DNA of 64,000 nt from Paenibacillus sp. RC67 (GTDB lineage: Bacteria > Bacillota > Bacilli > Paenibacillales > NBRC-103111): assembly GCF_030020805.1 (NCBI RefSeq), contig NZ_CP125098.1, positions 2,937,501 through 3,001,500 on the forward strand, read 5' to 3'. Positions 38,356-46,800 of this stretch are shown here, one piece after another (positions within the stretch are counted from its first letter, which is position 1; each line of letters opens with the position of its first letter). Under the pieces are notes generated by a model that saw only the letters and a list, made by a program, of their open reading frames with translations, did not search any database and was not told the DNA's origin. The translations under genes and the position numbers were made by a program.

Positions 38356-39240
38356 ATGGATGCTTTCTGGAGTTCGGTCGAACTCGGTTTAATTTATGCT
38401 ATCATGGCTCTGGGAGTATATATTACGTTCCGGATATTGGACTTTCCTGACTTAACGGTAGACGGTAGCTTTACCACCGGGGGAGCGATCGCTTCAGTCA
38501 TGATTGCGAGCGGGTCATCGCCGCTATTGGCGACTATTCTGGCTTTTATCGGAGGCATTCTTGCTGGTGCTTGCACCGGTTTACTGCATACCAAAGCGAA
38601 AATCAATTCCTTGCTCGCGGGAATTTTGATGATGATTGCGTTGTATTCGATCAATCTTCGTATCATGGGCAAGTCAAACATTCCTCTATTGGGTGAGGAT
38701 ACGCTGCTTACGGGGATCAACGTGCTTTATGTCATGCCGTTCGTGGTCATTGTAGTGAAACTCATTCTCGACTGGTTCCTTCATACCGACCTTGGTTTGT
38801 CGTTGCGGGCTACAGGAGATAATCAACGCATGATCCGCAGCTTTGGCGTGAATACGGATACAACGATCATTGTTGGCGTAAGCTTGTCGAATGGACTCGT
38901 GGCTCTAGCTGGTGCCTTAGTAGCTCAGTATTCTGCCTTTGCGGAAATTACGATGGGCGTAGGGATGATCGTAATCGGACTGGCGTCCGTAATTATCGGT
39001 GAAGCCTTGTTTGGTGCCCGCACCGTTATTTGGGCGACACTATCCGTTGTCCTCGGAGCAGTATTATACCGTCTGATCGTAGCGTTGGCGCTTCGCGTCG
39101 GTTTGGAAGCAACAGACATGAAATTAATGACGGCACTGATTGTTATAGTAGCGCTGTCGCTACCTATGATACGTAATAAATTTAAACAAAAGGCACTTAT
39201 TCGGAAACGGACTAGCCAACTGGAGGGAGACGGACGATAA
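38356..39240 (+). CDS. ABC transporter permease (TrpY-like)
   Basis: This 294-residue integral membrane protein has about eight hydrophobic segments, starting with LGLIYAIMALGVYITFRIL and DFPDLTVDGSF, which are hallmarks of the branched-chain/BMP-like permease group that pairs with PF04392 lipoproteins. LSLRATGDNQRMIRSFGVNT is the cytoplasmic ATPase-coupling loop. The ATG at 38356 follows GGAGGCTGGAAAC; an earlier ATG at 38341 overlaps that site. Its stop overlaps the next start (TAATG). Confidence 0.9.
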   Translation: MDAFWSSVELGLIYAIMALGVYITFRILDFPDLTVDGSFTTGGAIASVMIASGSSPLLATILAFIGGILAGACTGLLHTKAKINSLLAGILMMIALYSINLRIMGKSNIPLLGEDTLLTGINVLYVMPFVVIVVKLILDWFLHTDLGLSLRATGDNQRMIRSFGVNTDTTIIVGVSLSNGLVALAGALVAQYSAFAEITMGVGMIVIGLASVIIGEALFGARTVIWATLSVVLGAVLYRLIVALALRVGLEATDMKLMTALIVIVALSLPMIRNKFKQKALIRKRTSQLEGDGR

Positions 39241-40034
39241 TGTTGAATCTGGAACAAGTATCGAAGCTGTTTAATCCCGGCACTCCGGATGAGAAAGTCG
39301 CTCTATCGAATATTCAGCTGAGTATGAAGGAAGGCGACTTTGTCACTGTTATCGGAAGTAACGGTGCCGGCAAATCGACGTTAATGAACATCATTTCGGG
39401 TGTTATGATCCCCGATAGAGGCACAGTTAAGATTGCCGGTCAAGCTGTGGAAAATGTACCTGAGCATAAACGCAGTAAGTGGATCGGCCGAGTCTTTCAA
39501 GATCCTATGGCCGGCACGGCACCCAAGATGACCATTCAAGAAAATATGGCTATCGCTTATACCAGAAACAAAACGAGGGGTCTTGGATTTGGCGTCACTG
39601 CCAAGAAAAGAACCATGTTTGCAGAGCAATTAAGCCGCCTAGGGCTAAATCTGGAAAACCGGATGAACGCCAAGGTCGGGCTGCTATCGGGTGGGGAACG
39701 CCAGGCGTTGAGTCTGCTGATGGCAACCTTCACAGAGCCGCGTATTTTGCTGCTGGACGAGCACACAGCGGCTTTGGACCCTTCACGCGCTGAGCTTATC
39801 ACGCGATTGACGCAGCAGATTGTGCAGGAGATGCGCCTGACTACTCTTATGGTTACGCATAACATGGAGCAGGCGATACGCCTCGGTAACCGCTTAATTA
39901 TGATGGACAAAGGCAAAATCATTCTCGACGTACCGGAAGAGGAGAAAAAAGGATTGACCGTGGAACGGCTGCTCAGAGAATTTGAACGCATCCGCGGCGA
40001 AAAATTCGTAGACGACCGTGTTGTCTTAGGATAA
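39240..40034 (+). CDS. ABC transporter ATP-binding protein (TrpZ-like)
   Basis: This 264-residue cytoplasmic ATPase of the importer has Walker A GSNGAGKSTLMN (about residues 39-50), Q-loop VFQDPMAGTAP, signature LLSGGERQALSLLMA, Walker B ILLLDEHTAALDP and H-loop VTHNMEQA. In Walker B the usual Glu-Pro is Glu-His, as in several family members. Translational coupling with the permease is indicated by the TAATG overlap and GGAGGGAGACGG upstream. It closes the three-gene operon, before a terminator. Confidence 0.93.
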   Translation: MLNLEQVSKLFNPGTPDEKVALSNIQLSMKEGDFVTVIGSNGAGKSTLMNIISGVMIPDRGTVKIAGQAVENVPEHKRSKWIGRVFQDPMAGTAPKMTIQENMAIAYTRNKTRGLGFGVTAKKRTMFAEQLSRLGLNLENRMNAKVGLLSGGERQALSLLMATFTEPRILLLDEHTAALDPSRAELITRLTQQIVQEMRLTTLMVTHNMEQAIRLGNRLIMMDKGKIILDVPEEEKKGLTVERLLREFERIRGEKFVDDRVVLG

Positions 40035-40051
40035 AGCTATGGCTCCATATG

Positions 40052-40095
40052 AAAAAGCGCACAGCTGATCAGCCGATCAGAAGTGCGCTTTTTTG
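40052..40095. terminator. Bidirectional terminator
   Basis: AAAAAGCGCAC pairs with GTGCGCTTTTTT around an inner CTGATC..GATCAG hairpin. It separates the ABC operon from the convergent AraC gene, with A and T runs on both strands. Confidence 0.9.
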
Positions 40096-40098
40096 TGT

Positions 40099-40971
40099 TC
40101 AAATGCGATTGTTGACATAACCGGAGCGGTATTTTGCAGGAGAGATGCCTGTATGCTGCCTAAATACTCGCAAAAAATAGTTGTAGTCGGTAAACCCGAC
40201 TTGCGAGACGATTTCTTTCAGAGGCTTATCCGTATTGTAGAGCAGGGCCTTGGCCCGTTCGATCTTGATCCGGTTGGCATATTGCAGCGGCGTCATGCCA
40301 GTATGCTTCTTCAAGCACTTGGATAAATAGTCGATGTGAAAATTAAATCGCTTGGACAGATCGTCCAGTCGGAAAGGCGTATCGCTGGTCATATACAGGT
40401 AGTTAATAATTTGCTCGCTAAGCTTTTGGCTGCGTGAATTGGTTTGTGCTCTTAAGTTTTTTTGCAGGATAACGAAAAATTGGCCCAGCAGCGCTTGCAG
40501 CGGCAGTTGATTTTCTAATGAAAAGCGATTTTTCAAGACAAGCATTTGATCCAGAATAGGATATAGCTCCGCCATCTCGATGTGTCCGAATTTAGGGAGA
40601 TACATCATCTGCTTACTCGGCTCCAAGTCCCGATAAGTCGGAGTAGGGGACACGGCAGTCCATTGAACGTCATCCGCCGAGACGGTGCGAAGCGGTGGAG
40701 CATGCATTAAATGCAAGTAATAGACCTCGGTTCCTTCCGGGGAAGGAAGATGCCCCCAATGCCTTCGGAATGGTTCCAGCACGAGCAGCTCATTTTCATT
40801 AATTTCATAAGGAATATCATCTTCGGTCATATAGAAAGTGCCTTTTTTCACTATGAGGATGTCATATAGAGGAAAGCTTCGCTCGTAATGAAGCGATCCT
40901 TTGGCAGGCTTGGAAAAGCCTACGGTCATCAAGTGGGGCATATGCGGGATTTGCAGCTCCAGACAGTCCAT
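40099..40971 (-). CDS. AraC-family transcriptional regulator
   Basis: This 290-residue regulator has an N-terminal cupin-like domain (about 15-150; YDILIVKKGTFYM, LVLEPFRRHWG) and a C-terminal double HTH (about 185-285): HIDYLSKCLKKHTGMTPLQY, then IVSQVGFTDYNYFLRVFRQH and TGISPAKYRSG. It is divergent from the sugar-binding lipoprotein at 41217 across a 245-base intergenic region, so it likely controls the carbohydrate genes there. The effector is unknown. Confidence 0.88.
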   Translation of the reverse strand: MDCLELQIPHMPHLMTVGFSKPAKGSLHYERSFPLYDILIVKKGTFYMTEDDIPYEINENELLVLEPFRRHWGHLPSPEGTEVYYLHLMHAPPLRTVSADDVQWTAVSPTPTYRDLEPSKQMMYLPKFGHIEMAELYPILDQMLVLKNRFSLENQLPLQALLGQFFVILQKNLRAQTNSRSQKLSEQIINYLYMTSDTPFRLDDLSKRFNFHIDYLSKCLKKHTGMTPLQYANRIKIERAKALLYNTDKPLKEIVSQVGFTDYNYFLRVFRQHTGISPAKYRSGYVNNRI

Positions 40972-41216
40972 GATTCATCACCTTAACAGTATAAAATGAA
41001 AGCGTATAATATTACGTATATCCATCTATTGTACCCCTATTATTCCAATAAAATCAATGTATGAGATGGTTGCGAGAAAATATTGAACACTGATTTTGTG
41101 CTTATAAGTATCGGGATTTTCTATAGGCTTGGAAATGTCCATGTGCTTAAATGAAAAAGTAAATGTCTTTTATGGATCATTGAACTTTTATACTTAGGAA
41201 TAGGTGGGTGGAGATA

Positions 41217-42539
41217 TTGGCAAAATTTTCAAAGTTGTGGCTGACATCGTTACTAATCGTATCTATCGCATCCGGATGCAGCTCCACCAACACGGCACCG
41301 GTCGATAAGGGGAAAGGAGAGGAGGCAATCAAGAACGATCCCGCAACGATAAAAATCGCCGTTAGTAACAATATGTTTACAGAAGAAGACTTTGCGAAGT
41401 ACGTGTCTGAGCCAGTGAAGAAAAAATATCCTCATATTACGGTAGAACGGATCAACACATCGGAAAAGGGAAGCAGTGTTACAGATCTTATCGCGGCAGG
41501 AACGGTACCGGATATTGTCGGCTACTACCCGGGTAATTTATCCAATATTAATGATCTGAACCTTACATTCAACATAGAGGATTTGATTAAAAAGCATCGG
41601 TTTGATACGAGTCGTATTGCTCCAGAGGTATTGGAGACGGTAAAGATTGCCAGCAACCAAAGCTACATTGTAGGATTTGCAGCATACCACAATCCTTTCG
41701 GTCTCTTTTATAATAAAGATGTGTTCGACCGAATGGGTATCCCGTATCCGAAGGATAACATGACTTGGGATGATCTGAAGGAGCTGTCGGTGAAGATTAC
41801 ACGGCTTGATAATGGCATCCAGTATCGTGGGTTGTATCCTGATTTCTTGTACAGAGGAGCACGTCAGCTATCCTTGCCGTATGCCGATTTTCAGACTAAT
41901 AAGTCGTTGCTGAATACCGATCCATGGAAAGAATTGTTCCAGCTCTGGGCCAGCATGTATGATATTCCAGGTATGACAGCAGGAGATTACAAAGCACTTA
42001 ATTACGGTAAAAATGAGCAAGCCTTCATTAAAGGCGAATTGGCAATGCTAGCGGGCTACAGCAATACGCTGAACGCACTGAGGAAAGCACCGGATGTTAA
42101 ATGGGATGTTGTCACTTATCCTTCGAACAAGAAGGCTCCTGGTGTTGCACATCGTGTTGACAGTCCCGTGCTTGCCATTACATCGCAAAGTCCCAACAAG
42201 GATGCTGCTTTCCAAGTGCTTGAAACGATTCTAAGCGACGAAGTTCAGACCGATATGGTTCGCAACGGCAGAATGACCGTGCTGACTTCCCAGAAGGTTA
42301 AGGATGAGTTCGGCAAAGGAATTCCCGAATTCAACGGAAAAAACCTGATTGCACTGACCAAACCCAAAATGGCAGTTATTTCACAGATTAAATATTTGAA
42401 TGAAGGCGAAATCGACAAGATTACAACTAATGCGTTCCAAGCTGTCATCAATAAGGAAAAAGATGTTAATACCGCTTTGCGGGAAGCAGATGAGCTATTA
42501 AATAAACATATCGAGACTCAGCTAAAAAATATAAAATAG
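41217..42539 (+). CDS. Extracellular sugar-binding lipoprotein (family 1)
   Basis: This 440-residue solute-binding lipoprotein has a signal peptide and lipobox IASGC (Cys21). The mature part has the family-1 carbohydrate-binding fold: TIKIAVSNNMFTEEDF, VPDIVGYYPGN, FYNKDVFDRMGIPYPKDNMT, then WDDLKEL and AFIKGELAMLAGYSN. No permease or ATPase gene lies nearby, so it must rely on components elsewhere or serve as a sensor. The TTG start follows GGTGG by 9 bases; the GTG at 41208 overlaps the site. It is followed after 22 bases by a glycosidase-like gene. Confidence 0.88.
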   Translation: MAKFSKLWLTSLLIVSIASGCSSTNTAPVDKGKGEEAIKNDPATIKIAVSNNMFTEEDFAKYVSEPVKKKYPHITVERINTSEKGSSVTDLIAAGTVPDIVGYYPGNLSNINDLNLTFNIEDLIKKHRFDTSRIAPEVLETVKIASNQSYIVGFAAYHNPFGLFYNKDVFDRMGIPYPKDNMTWDDLKELSVKITRLDNGIQYRGLYPDFLYRGARQLSLPYADFQTNKSLLNTDPWKELFQLWASMYDIPGMTAGDYKALNYGKNEQAFIKGELAMLAGYSNTLNALRKAPDVKWDVVTYPSNKKAPGVAHRVDSPVLAITSQSPNKDAAFQVLETILSDEVQTDMVRNGRMTVLTSQKVKDEFGKGIPEFNGKNLIALTKPKMAVISQIKYLNEGEIDKITTNAFQAVINKEKDVNTALREADELLNKHIETQLKNIK

Positions 42540-42561
42540 ATAGTAAAGGGAGAGAAATCGT

Positions 42562-43596
42562 ATGTCTTTAACAATTGAAAATTTAAGTGAAAAATTGCAG
42601 CCAGCTCCACTAAACGGTGGTTTCCGGATGGAGGGTTATTGGGTATGGTGCGGTTCCGTAGTCAAAGGAGAAGACGGACGCTTTCATATGTTCGCTTCTC
42701 GTTGGCCGCAAACGCTGCCTATGCATCCAGGATGGATTATGGGCTCTGAGGTCGTACGTGCCGTTTCCGATACGCCGGAAGGTCCTTATGAATTCCAAGA
42801 GGTTGTACTGCCGGCAAGAGGAGCTCAATATTGGGATGGGCGCAGCACGCATAACCCGCACATTACGAAATGTGGGGATACGTATTTGTTGTATTACATG
42901 GGTTCGACACACCCGCTGCCGGAGCCGGTTCCAGGAGAGCAAATTGGACTTGACGATCCTCGCTGTATCGTGGGCCGCGCGAATAAAAGAGTGGGCTTGG
43001 CTGTATCCAAAAGCGTCTTCGGTCCTTGGGAACGCCCGGAGGCTCCACTGCTTCCGACTCGCCCAGGCAGGTTTGACAGCTTCTTGACTTCGAACCCTGC
43101 CCCTTGCGTACATCCGGATGGTTCCGTAGTACTGGTTTATAAAGCGAGACGTTATGAAGGAAACGTACATGGGAAAATGACGATCGGCGTTGCCTATGCC
43201 GACCATTTCACTGGACCCTATGAGCGCAGTCTAGATGAGCCGTTGTTCTCTCCTGAGAAATTCCACATTGAAGATCCATTCATTTGGAAGACGGATTCAG
43301 GCTATGAATTGATTGCGAAGGACATGGACGGAAATATCGGTGGAGAGAAGCATGGCGGCGTTCACGCCTTCTCCAAAGACGGTAAAGAATGGGCATTCAG
43401 CGACAGCCCTAAAGCATATTCAAGAACCATTACCTGGGAGGATGGCACTGTACAAACGATGGGCAGTCTGGAGCGGCCTTTCCTGCTGTTCCAGGACGGC
43501 AAACCAACTCACTTGTTTGCTGCGGTAGCCAATGGGCCTGGCGGCTTCCAGAACGCGACCAAGACCTGGAATATGTGTATCCCGATCGGTGAGTAA
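42562..43596 (+). CDS. Beta-propeller glycosidase-like protein (GH43-clan type)
   Basis: This 344-residue protein without a signal peptide has blade-like repeats of the five-bladed propeller superfamily (clans F/J), such as DTPEGPYEF, SVFGPWERPEAP and HFTGPYERSLDEP, each a GP-W/Y-E turn, plus HNPHITKCGDTYLLYYMGS and HIEDPFIWKTDSGYELIAKD. The canonical GH43 triad is not obvious at the N-terminus (WVWCGSVVKGEDGRFHMF), so it belongs to a side family. It lies directly behind the sugar-binding lipoprotein and likely acts on the same oligosaccharide. The ATG follows GGGAGAGAAATCGT. Confidence 0.75.
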   Translation: MSLTIENLSEKLQPAPLNGGFRMEGYWVWCGSVVKGEDGRFHMFASRWPQTLPMHPGWIMGSEVVRAVSDTPEGPYEFQEVVLPARGAQYWDGRSTHNPHITKCGDTYLLYYMGSTHPLPEPVPGEQIGLDDPRCIVGRANKRVGLAVSKSVFGPWERPEAPLLPTRPGRFDSFLTSNPAPCVHPDGSVVLVYKARRYEGNVHGKMTIGVAYADHFTGPYERSLDEPLFSPEKFHIEDPFIWKTDSGYELIAKDMDGNIGGEKHGGVHAFSKDGKEWAFSDSPKAYSRTITWEDGTVQTMGSLERPFLLFQDGKPTHLFAAVANGPGGFQNATKTWNMCIPIGE

Positions 43597-43602
43597 GATG
43601 AT

Positions 43603-43640
43603 ATATGAGAAAGCAGTTGGACGTTAGGGTCCTGCTGCTT
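43603..43640 (+). terminator. Terminator after the propeller glycosidase gene
   Basis: AAAGCAG..TTGGAC pairs imperfectly with GGTCCTGCTGCTTT around GTTAG, followed by a T run. Confidence 0.75.
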
Positions 43641-43801
43641 TTTTATTTACAACTATAGGGTTATTCATTTCGGAGCTCTACGTAAAGTAACGAATCAGCT
43701 TCTAAGCCAAGGATCCACTGTAGGCGGATTTTTATCCATATTCATAAAAAAGGTTTTTTTAACTGTGGTAGGAATAGGTTGTACTGGACTAGAATTAATA
43801 A

Positions 43802-43815
43802 TGAAAGCGTTAATA
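43802..43815 (+). promoter_or_regulatory. cre-like site upstream of the uxaA-type genes
   Basis: TGAAAGCGTTAATA matches the CcpA operator consensus TGWNANCGNTNWCA at all fixed positions but one. It lies 35 bases ahead of the dehydratase small subunit, which fits carbon catabolite repression. Confidence 0.55.
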
Positions 43816-43849
43816 AAATAGGTTTCCAATCTAGGAGGAGGGACATCCT

Positions 43850-44149
43850 GTGTCGTATCATACCGTCATGATGAAACCGCTCGATAATGTGGCCATTGCC
43901 TTGGCCAATATTCCGGAAGGTGAGGAACTGACCATTGTATGCCAGGAACACACGTTCAAGGTACTTCTGCTTGAGGGCATTGAGTTTGGTCACAAGTTTA
44001 CCGTTAAGCCTATTGCAGCCGGAGGCGATATTCTTAAATATGGCGAAGTGATTGGTGCAGCTACAAGGGACATTCAAGTCGGTGAGCATGTCCATGTTCA
44101 TAACTTGGAAGGAAAACGGGGAAGAGGGGATCAGCATGTCGCAATCTAG
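43850..44149 (+). CDS. UxaA-family dehydratase, small (SAF-domain) subunit
   Basis: This 99-residue protein corresponds to the N-terminal SAF domain of altronate/galactarate dehydratases: PLDNVAIALANIPEGEEL, then IEFGHKFTVKPIAAGGDILK and YGEVIGAA. These enzymes dehydrate hexonates to 2-keto-3-deoxy acids. In E. coli UxaA the two domains are fused; here they are separate genes. The GTG start follows AGGAGGAGGGACATCCT. Its end overlaps the large subunit start by 14 bases, implying translational coupling. Confidence 0.88.
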   Translation: MSYHTVMMKPLDNVAIALANIPEGEELTIVCQEHTFKVLLLEGIEFGHKFTVKPIAAGGDILKYGEVIGAATRDIQVGEHVHVHNLEGKRGRGDQHVAI

Positions 44150-45317
44150 TGCCAGTTCTAGAACATTTTGGGGCTATCGCAGACCGGACGGGAGGGTGGG
44201 TGTTCGAAATCATGTGCTAATCCTGCCCACTATCGTATGTGCTACTCAGACTGCACAACGGGTGACAGAAATGGTCCAAGGTACGGTCACTTTCATTCAT
44301 CAGCATGGTTGCGCACAAGTTGGAATCGACTATGAACAGACCTTCCGGACGTACGTTGGGATGGCTGCCAATCCGAACGTGTATGGTGTGATTGTACTGG
44401 GGCTAGGCTGTGAGACACATCAGGCGCGCAGCGTTGCCTCCGAAGTACGCAAAACCGGTAAGCCTGTGGAGGTTATCTCTATTCAGGATCATGGAGGTAC
44501 CTTATTCACTGTTGCGGAAGCTGCGCGAGCAGCCGTTAAGATGGTTCAGGAGGCTTCCAGGGAACGCAGGGTGGAATGCGATTTTGCCGAACTGATCGTC
44601 GGTACGGAATGCGGAGGCTCGGATGCCTGCTCTGGTTTATCGGCTAACCCAGCTGTAGGGGTATGCAGCGATAAGATCGTGGATCATGGGGGTACATCGA
44701 TTCTAGCTGAAACGACGGAATTGATCGGTGCCGAGCACTTGTTAGCACGAAGAGCGGTGAATGATCATGTCGCCAAACGAGTCTATCAAGTCATCGAAGC
44801 GATGGAGAAAAGAGCCTTTTCCATGAATGTAGACATTCGTACCGGAAATCCAAGTCCTGGCAATATTAAAGGCGGATTAAGCTCTCTGGAAGAAAAGTCG
44901 CTAGGAGCATCCAACAAGTCTGGAACAAGACCCCTTCAGGAGCTTATTGATTATGCGGAGAGACCAAGCCAGCGGGGGCTAGTATGGATGGATACACCTG
45001 GTCATGATATTGAGCAGCTGACAGGTATGGTAGCAGGAGGCTCGCAAATTGTATTATTTACTACCGGAAGAGGAACGCCGACTGGATCCCCCATCGCTCC
45101 AGTCATTAAGATTGCAACGAATACGTCAATTTTTGAAAAAATGAACGATAACATTGATGTGAATGCAGGAACGATTATTGAAGGTACAGAAACAATCGAA
45201 TCGGTTGGTGACCGGATCTTTGAAGAGATTATCGAGGTCTGTTCTGGGAAGCTGACCAAATCAGAAATTTTAAAGCAGCATGACTTCGGCATTTGGCGCA
45301 TCGGTCCAACATTTTAG
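44136..45317 (+). CDS. UxaA-family dehydratase, large subunit
   Basis: This 393-residue protein is the catalytic C-terminal part of altronate/galactarate-type dehydratases. Landmarks: GYRRPDGRVGVRNHVLILPT, HQHGCAQVG, VIVLGLGCE, FAELIVGTECGGSDACSGLS and GRGTPTGSPIAPVIKIATN. The conserved Cys residues fit an iron-dependent centre. The product would be a 2-keto-3-deoxy sugar acid; altronate (from galacturonate) is the usual substrate of the name-giving enzyme but is not proven here. No uxaB, uxaC or KDG kinase gene is adjacent. AAGAGGGG precedes the ATG. Confidence 0.88.
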   Translation: MSQSSASSRTFWGYRRPDGRVGVRNHVLILPTIVCATQTAQRVTEMVQGTVTFIHQHGCAQVGIDYEQTFRTYVGMAANPNVYGVIVLGLGCETHQARSVASEVRKTGKPVEVISIQDHGGTLFTVAEAARAAVKMVQEASRERRVECDFAELIVGTECGGSDACSGLSANPAVGVCSDKIVDHGGTSILAETTELIGAEHLLARRAVNDHVAKRVYQVIEAMEKRAFSMNVDIRTGNPSPGNIKGGLSSLEEKSLGASNKSGTRPLQELIDYAERPSQRGLVWMDTPGHDIEQLTGMVAGGSQIVLFTTGRGTPTGSPIAPVIKIATNTSIFEKMNDNIDVNAGTIIEGTETIESVGDRIFEEIIEVCSGKLTKSEILKQHDFGIWRIGPTF

Positions 45318-45491
45318 GTTAATCAGCTTGAGTATCTACTATTTAGCAGCGTTGCTTACGATCCAGGAAAGCAGCAGGACTTAGGTCGGGGATAATGCCA
45401 GTCTGCAGACGGTTCATAGTTTTGGCACAACAACGTAAACTAGGAGGAGCTAATTTCATAGCAAATCCATTTACACCAGGTGCTGACTATT

Positions 45492-46574
45492 ATGATCGAA
45501 TCTTATTTATTTCCCATCCGATATGCTTTGCTGACATTCCCGATTGTTGCTTTTTTCTTTACACTTCCGTTTCTTATCATTCAATATCGGGTGTACGGTT
45601 ATGTTAACGGATATCGAGGGTTTGTCTTGTACTCCTTTTTATTATACTTGTTGACGGCGTATTATTTGGTCATTCTGCCGCTTCCCGATACGATTCATAC
45701 GTGTACAGCGTCCGGAGATACGTACACACAATGGATGCCATTTCGATTTGTAGAAGATTTAATGAAGGAAACACATGTCCGATTTGGCGATCCGACAACC
45801 TATGTGGGGATCATTAAGGAAAGAGCGTTCCTTCAGGTCATTTTCAATATATTGCTGCTTGTGCCATTCGGTTTTGTGCTCCGTTACTATTTTCGCTTAA
45901 GATGGCTGTTGACCATTGCCGCGGCGTTCGGATTATCGTTTTTCTTTGAGTGGACTCAGTGGACAGGATTATACGGTATCTATGATTGTCCTTACCGCTT
46001 GTTCGATGTGGACGATCTGATGTTAAATACTGTAGGAGGAGCATTAGGCGGCGCAATAGCCGTATGGCTGTCCAAAATTTTACCGTGTTTGGATCAACTG
46101 GATGAAAATATAGATCTAAAATCGATGCGGGTTAGCTTTGTGCGTAGGTTTATCGCATTCCAGATGGATTGGATCCTGCTAGTTCCTTTTGCTTTATTTT
46201 TATTATTTATAGGGAAACCGGTATATTTCGCCGTGCTCATCTTCGCTTACTTTATCATTCTGCCTTATCTTACTAATGGCTTTACGGCAGGCAAATATTT
46301 CGTTCGTATTCGATTACGAGGTCGTGGAGAAGATATTAAGCTGAATGAGCTGCTAATACGGTACGGCTTGCTCTATTTTGTTATCGGTGGAGCGCATGGC
46401 TTGATAGCTTTTGCCGTAATCCAGCAGTTGGAACCACTGCTCCTGATTCCGCTTCTGCTAGCTCTGATCGGTATGGATATTATGTTCGTTGTTCATCTGC
46501 TGATTCGAGTGTATCGACGGGATAAAGGTTTGTTCTATGAAACGCGGAGCGGTACTTATCATGAGATCAAATAA
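45492..46574 (+). CDS. VanZ-RDD two-domain membrane protein
   Basis: This 360-residue integral membrane protein has an N-terminal VanZ-like domain (about 1-205; NILLLVPFGFVLRYYF, FFFEWTQW, FDVDDLMLNTVGGALGGAIA). A C-terminal RDD domain (about 218-350) has RFIAFQMDWILLVPFALFLL and NGFTAGKYFVRIRLRG. VanZ-family proteins can give low-level teicoplanin resistance, but most are uncharacterised, and the fusion to RDD is of unknown role. The ATG follows CCAGGTGCTGACTATT; the upstream GTG overlaps the site. A terminator follows, so it appears monocistronic within the carbohydrate region. Confidence 0.83.
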   Translation: MIESYLFPIRYALLTFPIVAFFFTLPFLIIQYRVYGYVNGYRGFVLYSFLLYLLTAYYLVILPLPDTIHTCTASGDTYTQWMPFRFVEDLMKETHVRFGDPTTYVGIIKERAFLQVIFNILLLVPFGFVLRYYFRLRWLLTIAAAFGLSFFFEWTQWTGLYGIYDCPYRLFDVDDLMLNTVGGALGGAIAVWLSKILPCLDQLDENIDLKSMRVSFVRRFIAFQMDWILLVPFALFLLFIGKPVYFAVLIFAYFIILPYLTNGFTAGKYFVRIRLRGRGEDIKLNELLIRYGLLYFVIGGAHGLIAFAVIQQLEPLLLIPLLLALIGMDIMFVVHLLIRVYRRDKGLFYETRSGTYHEIK

Positions 46575-46590
46575 CAATAGCATTTAGAAG

Positions 46591-46630
46591 CAAGACTGGG
46601 GGGAATGGAGGCCTGGTCTTGTTTTTTTGT
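46591..46630 (+). terminator. Terminator after the VanZ-RDD gene
   Basis: CAAGACTGGGG pairs with CCTGGTCTTG (with G-U pairs), followed by TTTTTTT. Confidence 0.8.
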
Positions 46631-46800
46631 TGAATCATCAGGGATTTTATGGAAGACAAAAATAATAAACTTTAAGGCTGTTTAAACATTAAATTGTATA
46701 GAATCTATTGGATTGGTGTACTAGAATGGAAATAGAATTGCGATTATATTCGACAATACGCGCCTAATACAGGTCCAACTTCAAAAGGAGATCGTGCTAG

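Noticed and set aside
40995..41015. cre-like TGAAAGCGTATAAT between the AraC gene and the sugar-binding protein gene
   Set aside because: The 3' half does not match the consensus (ends AT in place of CA); only the common core is shared.
43742..44137. 131-residue minus-strand open frame opposite the dehydratase genes
   Set aside because: It overlaps the well-supported UxaA small subunit and has no family similarity or ribosome binding site.
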